This document shows positions 24,509-37,340 of a stretch of DNA of 64,000 bases, piece by piece. How positions within the stretch are numbered: the stretch's first letter is position 1; each line of letters begins with the position of its first letter. Under the pieces are notes generated by a model. The model worked only from the letters and a program-made list of their open reading frames with translations, made no database searches and was not told the origin of the DNA. The translations under genes were made by a program, and so were the position numbers. The stretch is from Caprimulgus europaeus (taxonomy: Eukaryota > Chordata > Aves > Caprimulgiformes > Caprimulgidae): the NCBI GenBank assembly GCA_907165065.1, contig OU015529.1, positions 9,123,554 through 9,187,553 of the forward strand, in the 5' to 3' direction.

Positions 24509-25464
24509 CTATAAAAATAAAACACACAAAACAGCATCTCAAACATATGCCAAATCATCAACAAACCAAAAGTCAAAACTGAAATACACATGGGTCCCTC
24601 CCAGAAAATCACAGCCACCTAAAAGCTAGGTTGATTTTAAGCTGTCTAGATTCTCTTATCAGTTGCAGAAAGTACAAAATTAATCTCTAGACCACAAATC
24701 ACCCCACTTGTCCCACACAACTAATTTTGAGTGGGTCAAACAGTACTTTGAAGATGTCACTTCCCTGTACAGACCCCAGGAAGAGCTTAAATAACTAAAC
24801 TAAATCTGCATTTCTTAAGATAGTTCAGGGCTATCCTCTCCCTAAACTATTTCATCCTATGAAGGTTAAAGCAGGCAAAACAAACAGAATATAAAAAGTG
24901 GTGCAAGATACAGATGTAAAATAATTGCAAATCATTGACTGAAGGTGCAAGAATATGCTCTACTTTGTTTTATCCGGATTAAACGAAACAAAAGTAGGAT
25001 CTGTAGTCCACTAGTCATAAAACACAAGAAGTTTTTATCAGAAATTTCAATTGTGTTACCTCACAGATGTAACTGCATAGCTGTATGCAATATAACTAGT
25101 ATAAAATTTACAGAATCTACAGGAAACCATTTTGTCAAACAGTGAAATAAAACCAAGAATAACTATTGCTTTGGTACCTTAGTATACAATAAAAGGAGAG
25201 AAGATTATTTTTACTTTTTTTTTGGTTGTGTTTGCTTTGTCGTTTTTTTTTCCTGAAAATTGTGGTCTTCTTTTCCAAGTTAGGCATTTTGAATACAAGT
25301 CTTTTTTCCCTCTGCATAGTACTTTTAATTAAGACATAATATTGATAAGTTATTTAATAAACTGCCCAAAATCCTGGGCCAATTCATCAGCTTATGGCTG
25401 TCTCTACTAACTTCATTTCAAGGTAATATTTAAAAATAAGAGTTAAAACAAGACAGTTTTACAC

Positions 25465-25545
25465 TCGCAGAATCACAGAATGGTTGAGGCTGGAAGGGAC
25501 CTCTAGAGGTCATCTTGTTCAACCCTAACAACCCTTATCTCTCTT
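25465..25545 (-). mobile_element. CR1 LINE, short 3'-terminal fragment
   Basis: The plus strand reads gaatcacagaatggttgagg, then ggaagggacctctagaggtc, then atcttgttcaaccc, the reverse complement of the CR1 3' terminus. Only about 80 bp remain. Its sense strand is the ATRNL1 strand. Confidence 0.88.
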
Positions 25546-25650
25546 TAACAACAAGAGATTCATTCATGCATAGGAGCAAAAATGGTTCACACTCAGATAG
25601 CATATGTATGGTTTACAAGATAATTTTGGTTGCTTTCCCTTCTACTGAAG

Positions 25651-25673
25651 TATCGTACTCCTGGAGTACGATA
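25651..25673. repeat. Perfect 11-bp inverted repeat
   Basis: Arms tatcgtactcc and ggagtacgata around a single central T; no mismatch. Confidence 0.9.
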
Positions 25674-25727
25674 AAGCACATCTAAAGGTGCGATATGACA
25701 ATAAGTTACAGATTTGTTGGCACTGGA

Positions 25728-25743
25728 ATGATGATGATGATGA
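25728..25743 (+). repeat. (GAT)n microsatellite
   Basis: Five consecutive near-perfect gat units (atgatgatgatgatgat). Confidence 0.85.
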
Positions 25744-28700
25744 TAGGGCATCAACCTACTGAAGTCAGGAGGGAAACAGCCTCCTAAGCCTCCTTTTTAA
25801 AAATAAACATAAAAAATAAAATTCTTGAAACAATGCAATTTTCAAAATGAATTTTCAATCTCACACAGGACCAGATTCATTCTTGCTGAAGAACACTGCT
25901 GTTTAGGGAATTATTTGTTGCCTTTATTGGATCAGATGCCCATCTGTGAGCTTATTATAAAAGTACTCTCTATGTGTTTGGCCCATGAGAAGGCTACTGT
26001 GAAGCAAAAAGAACCAGAGAAGCATTTCTAGGAGAAGGCATCTATATCACAGTACGAAACAGAGCCAAAGGCAACACCATAAAGTAATAGAATGTCTTTA
26101 GAATAGAACAGAATGGGTCTAAGCCAATAAATGCATGCAAACAGTAAAGCACAAAACACCTTTGGTACAAATGCACATTTGGTTTCACTCAGTCATGAAG
26201 CATATTCACAAAACTGCCTGAGAGATGCTTTAAAGTGAATTTTAGAGCACAAGTAACCACCATCTGCTCATTTACAATACCTCAACAAATACTCACTTTT
26301 AACACTTCATTATGACAGTCAAAATCCTTAAGCACTCAGATTGGTTTTGAAAATTATATACTTTTTAGTGATATTACATACAGATTACAATTTTCCAAAT
26401 AAACTAACATCTTTGCTCTATGACTTTCTAATCATGAAGTTTGTTGTGTGCTGGTTATTTAATGTTTAAAATAAAACAAACTACTAGTGACTCTTCTGTT
26501 ATAATGTTCTCTGTTGTATTCCCTTATTCCCAGCACTTATTTCCCTTAAATCCAATTTAAACATTGCTTGCCTGAAAATCTCATTAGTTCAATGTAGATG
26601 TGAATCCAATAGGTAATTCATATTAACCCAATATTAAGGTTATAACTTAAGCTACGAAACCCAATGAAATTCAGAATACAACAGCCCATCTGTTACTAAA
26701 GTTCTGTATTACTTGAGAATATTTATAATCTTTAGACACCAAAGTACGAGTAAATCATTATATCTAAAGTGTCCCACTCACATCTTATTTACTTTAGATT
26801 TTTTCAGTACTGATCTTGATATGGTGTCATATAGACAGACTTATGAACTGCAGTGATTTTCTGCATATCCACTGTAGAATTAAAATACTCAATAGTTTAT
26901 GTTAGAACTTCAGAAATAGCTATTAAATAATGTACCTCTCTATTCCTCCTCAATTTTTCAGGTTAACAGTATAATCTTGTCTAGTTTGCCCAGTCTAACT
27001 GTAAATTATTAATCTAATAGATTTGCTACTATTTCTCTGAAGCTATTCCCAAATCTTATTATTGGGTACCTCTTAGTATTTTGTTTTTCTCCCAGATAAA
27101 ATTTCTTCTAGTCGTAATTCCTCCTACTACTTTATACACTTCCCTCTGACTATTCTTTGAATTCCTCTGTAGGCAGATTGCTATGATTATGAGTATTAGT
27201 AGTATTAGTGTAGCATTTAAGGACTCCCATCATGAAAGAGGACGTTAACATTCTGAAAGCAGTGTATTACAAAAAGACAATTATTCTTATCTTTAAGGCA
27301 CTGTGTAAAAATATTCAACAATGTACAACTATTGCTCTCTGAAGTATCCTCTAGTATCCTATATTCCTCAGCAAGATGCTCTTCATCACACCCTTCATGG
27401 GTTCTACAACATTTAGTTTATGTTGCTACATGCAGATATAAAATACTTTTCACTCACATATCAATTCAGGCTGTATTTAGGTTACTTACATCAACTGGGG
27501 CTTTATTGTATTGCATGTGTGGAGACTGATACAGCAAAAGGGTAGGTATGTCAACAAGCTTAAAGTGAAGATTCCAAATAAGAGCTAGAATTTTATAAAG
27601 AAAGTGGAGTTTTTTCCCATTTTTTTCCAAGCACTTGTATGGTTTTGAAAATAAAACATTTTCTCTCAATCAGTATTTTTCCAGTAAAAATTAGTTACTG
27701 CTCCCTTTCAAGCCTTTAAAATACTTTTCTTAAGTAATATAAGTTACTTCATTTGCAAACTTTTAGTGTGGGCAGTTAACATTTCTATAGACTGAAGGAT
27801 TATAGGCCAACACTATAGACAACCAGCAGAGCATATTATTACAGTTGTTTCCCAGTTGAGCAAGACAAGATAAGCATTCACCCTTCAATATCTGCATCAG
27901 ATATGATACGGTCAACTAAAACCATAGTATGCACTCACTTATTTGAGTTTTTATGGGAGAAAAACAAACCAGCTTGTTAGTGCTGAAATGAGCCAGACCT
28001 CCAGAATTACCTGCATTGCAAGCCTCTGCCTGCAATTACATCAGATATGAGTGTAATGATATATACCTTGACAATCCATGAGTCTGCAGAGAAGTGGAAT
28101 ATAATGTCCTGTTAATGTTCTGACCCATATCAGATGGTGAGCATAGGCAGGTATATGTGTATCATCAACACATTAGTACTACTTATGAAGTCCATCTGTC
28201 CAAACAGTTATTCAGAGAATTCTCCATATTTTACAGCCCTTCCAATGAGCAGAACAGTCACTGCTTTGCAAATATCCATGACCACGGAGCCAATGCCAAA
28301 CTGATTGCCAACATATCTTTAGTATGCTGGACAGTTTCCACAATGCAAAAGCAACAGATTCTAAAACATTCTTGTTTGTCTCATCTGGATGTTATATACT
28401 CCAAATAATAAATCAAAATCTTTGTACAGCTACAAAATGGGGCTTTCTCTTTTCTCTCTACAGCCTGTTATCCTGTGTTACCATCACAGCATTGTCACAA
28501 CATTTTCATTTTGTGAGCTTAGTCCAGAAGTAGCAGTCTATGAAAATGGATAATCAGCCTGATCCATTCCGCTCTCCACATGGTGCCATTCAGTTGATGC
28601 TGTTTTGGTGGGTTTATGTCAATAGCTGCAAAATTCTGTCTCCATCATCTCCCAGCCAATACACTAATTTTGCAATAGCCACCTTCAAATTATGATAGTA

Positions 28701-30122
28701 ACTCTTCAGAAATCACCTTGATGAATTTTCACTATCCTATTCTTTAGTAACTCTACTAACAGCCTTTGCTATCCACTTCAAACCCTGAATAAAAGACAGG
28801 AAAGGATACAGAGAAGACTGATACATCAGTTGCTAATTATGTTGACAATCTTGGTCATGAAAGATTGTCAAAGAAGGATACTGAAGTGAAAAGCTCGTGC
28901 TAAAATACCCAGTGCTCCACATTCATTAGGGATGATGATGGTCTGCTCATTAGAAAATGTCCCTTGCTTAAGAGTTGAAAACCATGGTTTGGCACCTAAT
29001 AAAGTGTACTGTGTTAGGAAGAGTCCTTGACGATCACAAAGGAAACTAACCATTATTGCCTGTAATCTAAAAATCACTCTGACAGACTTATAACATAGCT
29101 GCTGACAAATCTGTGTCTGCATTGCTTTTATTAGTAGTGACTAGCTACGAATGCCAGTGATTAGAGCTGGTTCTGCTCACTTTGAATGGGCAAGATTTAA
29201 GTCAGAGAGCTAATCCTACTCACACTCACATCTTAATTTGTCTCTCTGGAGAACAAGATTGATTTGTATCAGGTTCAAACCAGAGAGCAAGCTACTTTTA
29301 CTAATGGAAGTGTGTAAAGAAAGGATTTTGAACTCAAGTACAGTCAGGTGTCTGGAGCTAGCTGAAAAACACAAGGAGGCAAAATTTATAAAGCTAAAAT
29401 ACTATTATAAGCTTGTAAAAAATGAAATGAACAAGGAAGAGATGCAGCAGCTGGTGGACAACAATATAAAGTATAAAACATAGCACTATGCAATATTAAA
29501 AATGAAAAATATAAGCTTGTATGAATCTATATGTTCTTATTGCTTACCTATACAGAGATCAGAACAATCTTACCAAATCATCACAAGCCAGTTAATCTCA
29601 TGATGACAGAGGTTCATATTCCTTCAATGAGATGACAAATAACTCCATGACTTAAAGAAAAACATTTCTGTGATGATCAGTGATCAAGATACCAAGACTA
29701 ACAAGACTGACCTGGTCCTGTTTGAAAGGGAAAAAAGCAAACAGCCACCCTTCATGGGATTCCACAGTTTCTGGCTGTATACTGTACACTACATATGCAC
29801 AGAATCCAAGTTGATAATGACTCAAGCATTCCCAATGTTATTAATTAGGAGACAATAGTATTTGTCCTGAGAGATATACAGAGGGCTAACACAATCCTAA
29901 AGAATATTTTTATTTTTTCCCTGGAATAGGTATCTTTGTTGCAGCTCAGCTCTGCCCTCTGCAACATTTTTACTGTGAAAGTCAGGCAAACATGTTTACG
30001 TTTGTGTTCAAAACAAACTACTGTTAGTTTACCACACTCCTTTTATTCGCTTCAACAGGCCTCTGTTTTAGCTCGAAAAGAAACTGTATTAATAACAGGA
30101 TCATAAATTTGCAAAGACTTAC

Positions 30123-30241
30123 CATACTACAGTTACTATTTGCAGAAATGCACTTCTTGTCATCACACCACTGGCACCCATTTGTGTTGGCAGTGCAGCT
30201 CGCACAGTCTGCGTACCGGTAACATCGGTCATCTGCAGCAG
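30123..30241 (-). CDS. ATRNL1: ATRNL1 exon, PSI module
   Basis: This 119-bp exon enters in phase 1 after tgtgacag and ends in phase 0 at ATG before GTAAGT. It encodes [20 protein letters not shown] and [20 protein letters not shown], a compact PSI (plexin-semaphorin-integrin) module with the CASC and CQWC cysteine spacing. NCSM is a potential N-glycan site. The exon starts with CTGCTGCAG, so a second AG lies nine bases inside; use of it would remove exactly three alanines (see findings). Confidence 0.95.
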
Positions 30242-31595
30242 CTGTCACACACGTGAAAGTCAGAAGGAAACATCGCACAGAAGGAGAGCATCGCCGCTCG
30301 CTTAAAGCATTTGCTGTTACACACTTCATTTGAACTCTAGCTATTCATAAAGGTTTAAGTTACTGTAGGAAATTAATTCTATTCAGTTAATAAGATTTAT
30401 CCCTGTAAAAATTCCTTTTGTAACAACTATATTTGAAGGTTCCTAAGTCTCATATCAACTAAAGGAATATTCACTGATTTGCAGCATACAAACTTGCTTA
30501 GCACAGTGCATAAATTAAGAGAATCAGAAAGTTTCTTCAACAGTTCATTCTTCAATCCTTTAACACAGAAGAAAGATCTTCTTCAGATGCAGGTTTCTGA
30601 TTAAAATATAATTTTAATATATGCTAATATTGCAAATATTAGCAGCACATGGATATTTCAAGTCTTTATAAATTGATTTATAAACCTAATAACGATTGTT
30701 AAATTATAGTTCTGCCTTTTCTCTACAAAAAATATTTAAGGAAGAGTTCATGCTAAATCCTAAATACAAGCCTTCAGGACTTGGACCAAAATTTATGTTA
30801 CTTAAAATAGTTTGGGACACAAATTATTACTTCTGTTTAAAGCAGGCAAAAATTTGAAAAATCACCATGACCCAAAACAGGAGAATTCTTACCATCTCCT
30901 ACACCAATTACCATGTTTAACTCCTGTGCATTTTGGCTTCTTTAGTCTCGGGATCATGCAAATTTGAGAGATTCTCTTGCCAGGGAAGTCTTGCTATCAA
31001 AGAATTGATCTTTTGAAAACCCACTAAAGTTTCTGTTTATCCCTTAATATTGACTATCAGCAGTTTCTCAGATTATACTCTCAAACTGGTAACAACTGAG
31101 CCAAGTGATACAAAAGAATATATGAAAAATTGGCTTGTGGCAAAATATTGCCACCTGAAACTGGAAGGATTTGACAGCAGTGAAGCAGTGCTGTGCACAC
31201 AACTTCTTCAGAACTAGAACTCTGCTCACTTCACCTCTTCCAAGTTTAGTTGTAGTTTGTTCCCACTGCAGCAGCTGTACTTTAGAAACTGCTCTTACTT
31301 TATTTTCCTTCAGCCTGTGTGTGTTTTGGGGTTTCTGGTTTTTTTAACCACCTGTTGATATGACCAGCTTTTTATAAGATTCACTTTCATCTGTATTACC
31401 TTTTATTTTAATTTTTATAAAAAGCTCGAATTTTCTAGACACTAGATCTCTAAATGTTATGAAACTGTACAAAAGTAGTTCTTCAGAAAGCTTTACCTAG
31501 ATAACCTTTTTGTTATATAATGCACCTTTTTTCTGAGTTTGCAACTGAACTCAGTTCAGAATCAAATAAAAGCTATCAGGAAAATAAACTGTCTT

Positions 31596-32140
31596 AGAAT
31601 CACAGAATGGTTTGGGTTGGAAGGGACCTTAAAGATCATCCAGTTCCAAGCCCCCTGCCAGCAGCAGGGACACCTTCCACTAGACCAGGTTGCTCAAAGC
31701 CTCATCCAACCTGGCCTTCAACACTTCCAGGGAGGAGCAGCCACAACTTCTCTGGGCAACCTGTTCCAGTGTCTCACCATCCTCACAGGAAACAATTTCT
31801 TCCTAATATCTAATCTAAACCCATCCTCTTCCAGTTTAAAGCCATTTCCCCTTGTTCTTTCATTAACAGCCCTTAAAAAAAAGTCCTTCCCCAGCTTTCT
31901 CGTAGCCCCTTCAGGTAATGGAAGGCTCTCTAAAAGGTCTCCTTGGAGCCTTCTCTTCTCCAGGCTGAACAGCCCCAACTCTCTCAGCCTGTCCTCACAG
32001 CAGAGGTGCTCCAGCCCTCAGATCATCCTCATGGCCTCCTCTGGACTCATTCTAACAGGTCTGTGTCTTTCTTGTGTTGAGGGCTCCAGAACTAGACACA
32101 GTACTCCAGGTGGGGCCTTACAAGAGCGGAGTAGAGGGGT
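31596..32140 (-). mobile_element. CR1 LINE, 5'-truncated copy with RT C-terminus
   Basis: About 545 bp of CR1 whose sense strand is minus, so it runs with ATRNL1. The 5' part reads YSALVRPHLEYCV, a hallmark of CR1 reverse transcriptase. Further on, [37 protein letters not shown] and [12 protein letters not shown] are readable in a partly intact frame, followed by the 3' UTR ending in the reverse complement of agaatcacagaatggtttgg. A few frame breaks show it is dead. The next intron 5' of the Kelch/PSI exons carries a similar copy in the opposite orientation (37341-37705). Confidence 0.95.
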
Positions 32141-32739
32141 CTTGAAGCATTGATTAATAGCAGAACTAATAAGTTTTTAACAAACATTAAAAGCAGACTG
32201 TCAGTTAAATTGTATGGTAGTTTGTACATGCAGCACACAGCCAAAGTTTGTTTAGCAATTTTATACTGTGCTGAAAGGAAAGATGCAAAGAAAAAATAGC
32301 AGGTGTATGTAGCAGTGATGCTCATGTGAGGTATAAAAACAACACTTTCACAAGCTATTTATTTGTGACAAGCCAAAATACTCAGGGATAGGGTGCAACA
32401 GTTATTCACAACGCTAAATTGCTGTTTCAAACAATATAGCTATCACAATGCCGCACAGAAATTCACATGACAAACTTGAACCCATTCTGACATACTGCAG
32501 CAAAGGGGTTGTTTGCCTCAAGTTTGTTTCCAGCTGTGACTGTACTATATTCTTCTACACAAATAGTCTGCTTGATAGGTAATCTACTTGAAGCAGTGAT
32601 TTCCCTCTCTCTTTCTGGTATTAAGAGCCATGAAAGTGCCATATGCCTGTAATGCCAGGTATCAATTGCAGCACGCATTTGTGCTCTGATTGCTATTACA
32701 CTTTCTTGGAATCAGAAAAATATTAAGGCTTTTATGCAT

Positions 32740-32772
32740 ATATAGATAGATAGATGTGTGTATATGTGTGTA
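32740..32772 (+). repeat. Small TAGA/TG microsatellite
   Basis: atatagatagatagatgtgt followed by gtatatgtgtgta. Confidence 0.7.
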
Positions 32773-33208
32773 TCTAAATATACCAGAAGAGGAGAATGTG
32801 GAGAAAGAGGAAAATTAATTCAGTTCCAGTATTTCAAAGCTCACCCTTTTATAAATGCTTCAAACTCCCTCAGCCAAATCCAAAGTCATTTTATACTTTA
32901 GCTCCCCAATGAAGTAAAATCTTCTCTTTGAACCCTCTTATGCTTTGTATCCCTTAGCATCTTAAACTTGTGCTCTTTTGCACCTACTTCCCTGTATTTA
33001 AAAATTAAGAAAACCTCCATAATTCATTGATTTTAAAGATTAATCCATAAATCTCTTGCATTGAGTATTCTCAGAGAGGAACAGTCTTAACAGTTCAATC
33101 ACTAGTTCCACCTGGTTGGTCTTTTAGGGGGCATTTTAGGTTTTTCCCCACCTCTGTCCTCCACATTGCATTGCAAAGTTGACACTGTAAGACTAGAATT
33201 CAACTTAC

Positions 33209-33417
33209 CTGTTTTCTTAGGACATTTTGCTCTAAGGATGTTATTAGCATGTCCAGATTCCCAGGATTCACAATGTTTCTTGTTCCATAGACACCTTATC
33301 CCTGGACGAGCGTTTTTACACAGCTCTTCATCTCTGAATGCTTCACAGTTTGGAGGCTTGTACACAAGGATGTCATTCAAAAGAACACTTGAAAAACCCC
33401 CAAATATATACATGGAC
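33209..33417 (-). CDS. ATRNL1: ATRNL1 exon, last Kelch blade and first PSI-like module
   Basis: This 209-bp exon enters in phase 2 (its first G completes Gly) after ttttcctaatag and leaves in phase 1 at ACAG before GTAAGT. The first part, SMYIFGGFSSVLLNDILVYK, closes the Kelch propeller. The second part is a cysteine-containing PSI-like module: NCEAFRDEELCKNARPGIRC, then LWNKKHCESW, then ILRAKCPKKT. Together with the 85-bp exon before it, it makes a 294-bp unit whose loss would keep the reading frame. Confidence 0.96.
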
Positions 33418-35280
33418 CTATTAGGAAAAAGCAAGTAAATATAAATGTTATTGTAGCTATAGATAAATTTTCTTTATTTCTTCAGCTGTCTTGATACACA
33501 ATAACAAAAATAACACATAATATTATAAAAAATATTTTTCACCTCTCTCAAATAAAGATTCTGTCAGTGGTTCCATTACAAAGATTGATAAGTTTTCCCA
33601 TTTATTTCTCCATGGAAGTTTAAAGTAACAGAAAAATTGCTCAAAGTGCCTTGTGCTATATACATTAGTGAGTGACATATACCAAATGTCTGGAAAGAAG
33701 AAAGAAAACCTATGGTGGAAATTACTAATTTTTGGAGTTAATGAGAACAAAGTGTGAAATAATCGGCTGCAGGAAATGAGAACATTTTCCTTCAAAATTT
33801 TAAAGACAGCCAATAATAATTGGCAGATTGATATTTCTTTTTGGTAACATTTCCTGTGCAATAGCTGCTGACATCAGAACCAGAAGACTAGACTGAAATC
33901 TTACTCTTCTCATTTAAAATTATGAACAGCCTCAGGTAAAAGATAAAAATAAAGAACCTATATATCCGTTGTATCATATACCCCTAAAACAGAATTTATC
34001 ATACAGTTACCAATAGCAGAAGTCTTTGGAGAGTATCTCATATTACACTTTTTTGTAAATAAAACTCTACTAAAAATACTATTAAGTTCAGGGGAGGAAA
34101 AAAAAGAAAATAATGGCATTTTCACCTTGACTAATTCATTGAAAGCTACAGTTCTCAAAGTACCAGAAATAGCTTAGATGTCTTAAAAAAACCCACAAAT
34201 CACTAGTTGCTAAAATCATTAATTCCAATCAATTTTCTCTTAATGAAGTGACCTGTTCACTGATTAATTTCAAGTGTTCTGTGTACAGAGTTACAACTTA
34301 CTGCCATTTCTGTTAATATCTGTCAAACTCTTATTTTAGTATTACTTATCACCTACGTTATTTCTGACCTATACAATACCCATATGTAGAGGATCTGTAA
34401 GTTGCCCACATATACTTAAATACTGATTTTATTAGTGTCATGAATAATGTAGAAGAGGAATGACCAGTAGTACGATGATCTATAGTACTGCAGCTGTCAG
34501 ATATTAGGCCATTTAGCAACCAGAAATAGTAAAACTGATACAAGCAAAAAGTGTAATTTTTTTTAAACCTGACTATATTTTTCTACAATTTTTCCACTAA
34601 AAATGAGACGTTTGTCCTACATTTTTATCTTTTGGGGCTGGGGTGGGGGAAGCAGAGAGTTCAGACACCAAATCCAGCATACTCCAGATCCACTCTATCT
34701 CCTGTTTCTAGATGCTGAAGCTTTACTAAGCTCCTCTACTCAACTGATGACATGAAAGTATGCTACATTTTATAGGGGTTAAACAATATACTTAATATAG
34801 TCCAGGTGCTGGCAGGCTTTTTTTTTCCCTGCAATTGGTTAATGATGATCACTGTATCAGTATCTTCAAAATCTTGCTTTTTCCAAGCAAATTTTAGTTA
34901 CATGGTTTTGATTTTTATAATTGTAGAAGAGCAAGGAATTACAGCATGCTACAAAAAAAAAAAAAAGATTTCTCCCACTACATCTAAGTGAGGATTATTG
35001 TTGGTGCTGAATTTCAAATTCAGTGTAGTTCACAATACTGAGGAAACACTTCAGTACACTAAGTTTCATATAAAACATGATTGAATAGATTTCACAGCAT
35101 TGATAATTAGCTATACTGATTATCTAAAACAAGTAAAGTCCCTGATAAGCATTATTTTTCATGTTGATAAATTTCATCAACTGCATATCATTGAATCATA
35201 CTTCACATAGGTATAATTTCTGTTACAGTTTTTATCATTCAGAAAAACAGTCAGGAAAATTTAAAATATGCTTCATTTAC
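33418..35280 (-). other. ATRNL1: ATRNL1 intron, 1.9 kb
   Basis: AT-rich intron between the two Kelch exons that the inverted CR1 pair encloses. No element was recognised beyond short A and T runs (for example near 34950-34964). Confidence 0.85.
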
Positions 35281-35365
35281 CCGTTACTGACAACAGCAGT
35301 GTGACCAAATCTGTTCACATCTCGATGCAGATTAGGTTTTGGTAAAATCTTCCATTCATCACAAG
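35281..35365 (-). CDS. ATRNL1: ATRNL1 short exon, Kelch repeat
   Basis: This is the smallest exon found, 85 bp. It enters in phase 1 after tttcag (G|CT makes Ala) and leaves in phase 2 at AACGG before GTAAAT. It encodes ACDEWKILPKPNLHRDVNRF followed by GHTAVVSNG, with the last Gly codon split. The RFGHTAVV motif is the start of the next Kelch blade; the GG motif that completes it is in the following exon. It is too short to show as a free-standing reading frame and was placed by similarity and by phase continuity on both sides. An imperfect GTAAAT donor is used. Confidence 0.94.
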
Positions 35366-37340
35366 CTGAAAGACAAAACAAAAGCATATGAAAACAAATA
35401 TAAAATAATTCCAAAAGTTTTCAGCAAAATATATGCAAAATGGACTTTATCAGACACTCTTTTTTATTTTAAGTATCGACTAACTTTATTGCCTATTTAC
35501 TCTACTTTCCCAGAGGGATCAGTACAGGTAACCCCTGCTGTCACCACTGTAAAAACAGAGCATCTGTACCTCATGACCTTCAAATGTTCTTAACGTGCTT
35601 TCATCACCTTCTGGTCTCACGAACTCTGAAACAGAATTTGGCTGACTTATTTAAAACCACTCTTAATATTAGTTTCTATGTATTTTCTAAATTGTTCTGC
35701 AAAATCAGCAGGATTTGACAGACTTCTTTCTGGTGTCACCAGGTGAAAGCTAAGCTGCTTTCTTCTGCTCTTAATAATCTGCTTTATTCTGCTGTATAAA
35801 TACGTTATTTATTTGGACTTCACAGGGTCCTTCTAGAGTCTTTATTTGCAGCAATATGCATGTATGTATGAATATATATCACAGATCAGTGACACACACT
35901 GCCAGTCTTTAGATACACTATTAATTTCATTTAGTAATTTTTAGTCCTTTTCATTTCTTTTTAAGTAGGATTTGGATTTTTAGATAGATCCCCCTTTTAA
36001 ATGCATCACTGACGGATTTTCTAGAGGAAAGATTAATATGCATAATGATTCTTCTACATTTCTAGTAATTGCAGGATTTGAGCACACTGTAGTCATTAGT
36101 TCTGAGAAGCTACACTTGCATTGCTCAAGAATAAATCAACAGGTACTTCTTTTAGATGCATTTGTTGAGTAGGTGCTCCAAGAACCTGTCAGCAACACTT
36201 ACCTATCATGGCATTTATCAAAGCCAGAGGACACTCACAGAAATATCCCTTTATTGTACAGTTCTCTGCCTTCACAGCCCATTTCAACATACACAACAAC
36301 CACCATCATCGTCATGAAGTGATCAGTAATAGTGCCCTAACATTACACACCCTCTAATTAGCCAAATTATTTCAATTCATCTCTATTTCACTGAACATCT
36401 GCAACAGTAAACTTTTTTCTTTTCCTAAGTGCTTTAAGATAAACTACCATTCCTCCAGCTGTGCAGCCCATCTCATTATCATCTTAGTTTTGGTATCTTT
36501 ATTTAAGTATTCTACTAATTACTTTCCTTTCACCAAGTATTTGAGATGAATGTTGAATCAATATCTTCACTTCAAATTAAGTATTCAAGCATATTTCTTT
36601 TAGTACTGGTACAGGAGAATTTACACATGTGGTTTTGGTGTGGTTTCATTTTTGTGTCCTGATTGGGATTTTAGTTCTTTAGAACCTTTCTTCATTATTT
36701 CCTACTTGAACTTCACTGACTTCAAATATTCAAATCCCACAGTAGAAGAAAAATATGGAGCACCTAGAGATTGAAACTGCAAGGAAATCCCTTTAAAAGG
36801 CAGCAAATAAAGTACTTTTCTACAGAGCAGCAAGCATTTCTGAAATTTTTCATCATAACAGGTTTTGGAGACAAGTAGCGTAAACTTTCAGGAAAATTTT
36901 CATATCAGAGATAGAGTTACAGTTTTCTCATTTAAAAAAAATAAATCTGCCCTACACACAAAGATAAGGATTAAATACAAGGCTGAAAAGGAGTTAAAAG
37001 GTGAAAGATCTCTTCAGTTTACTCAAAAATGTGGCTTTATTTTTATATATACATGTATGCAACACACACATATATGTATTTAGGTCTTCGATAACTATAT
37101 CATTCTTTCAGATATTCTCAGTGAAAACTTATTTTCATTTTGCCTTAATGTTTTTTGAAGCCAGAATAACAAGATTACACTTTTTCTTTTAAACCAGTCA
37201 CAAAGCTATCAATTTGGACACAAATACACAACAAAAATTACGTATTTGCTCAGCATAATCTCCATAACATACAAAAGTAAGTAGACCATAGGCCTGCAGA
37301 AGCTGTACAGTCAAACTTAGTACCACAAAGAAGCAGAAGT

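Larger units (their letters stand above)
24509..30122 (-). other. ATRNL1: ATRNL1 intron, 5.6 kb
   Basis: It contains a short CR1 3' end (25465-25545), a 23-bp palindrome (25651-25673) and a small GAT repeat (25728-25743). The rest, about 25750-30120, shows no gene or element I can name. Confidence 0.85.
30242..33208 (-). other. ATRNL1: ATRNL1 intron, 3.0 kb
   Basis: It holds the largest CR1 copy in the window (31596-32140) and a small tagatagatag/tgtgtatatg microsatellite near 32740-32772. The remainder is plain AT-rich intron. Confidence 0.85.

Noticed and set aside
31539..32153. 204-codon plus-strand open frame, the longest in the window
   Set aside because: It is the antisense of the CR1 copy at 31596-32140. 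The real signal is the reverse-transcriptase remnant on the minus strand.
33523..33861. 112-codon minus-strand open frame between two Kelch exons
   Set aside because: Low-complexity Phe/Leu-rich peptide from AT-rich intron; neighbouring exons already join in frame.
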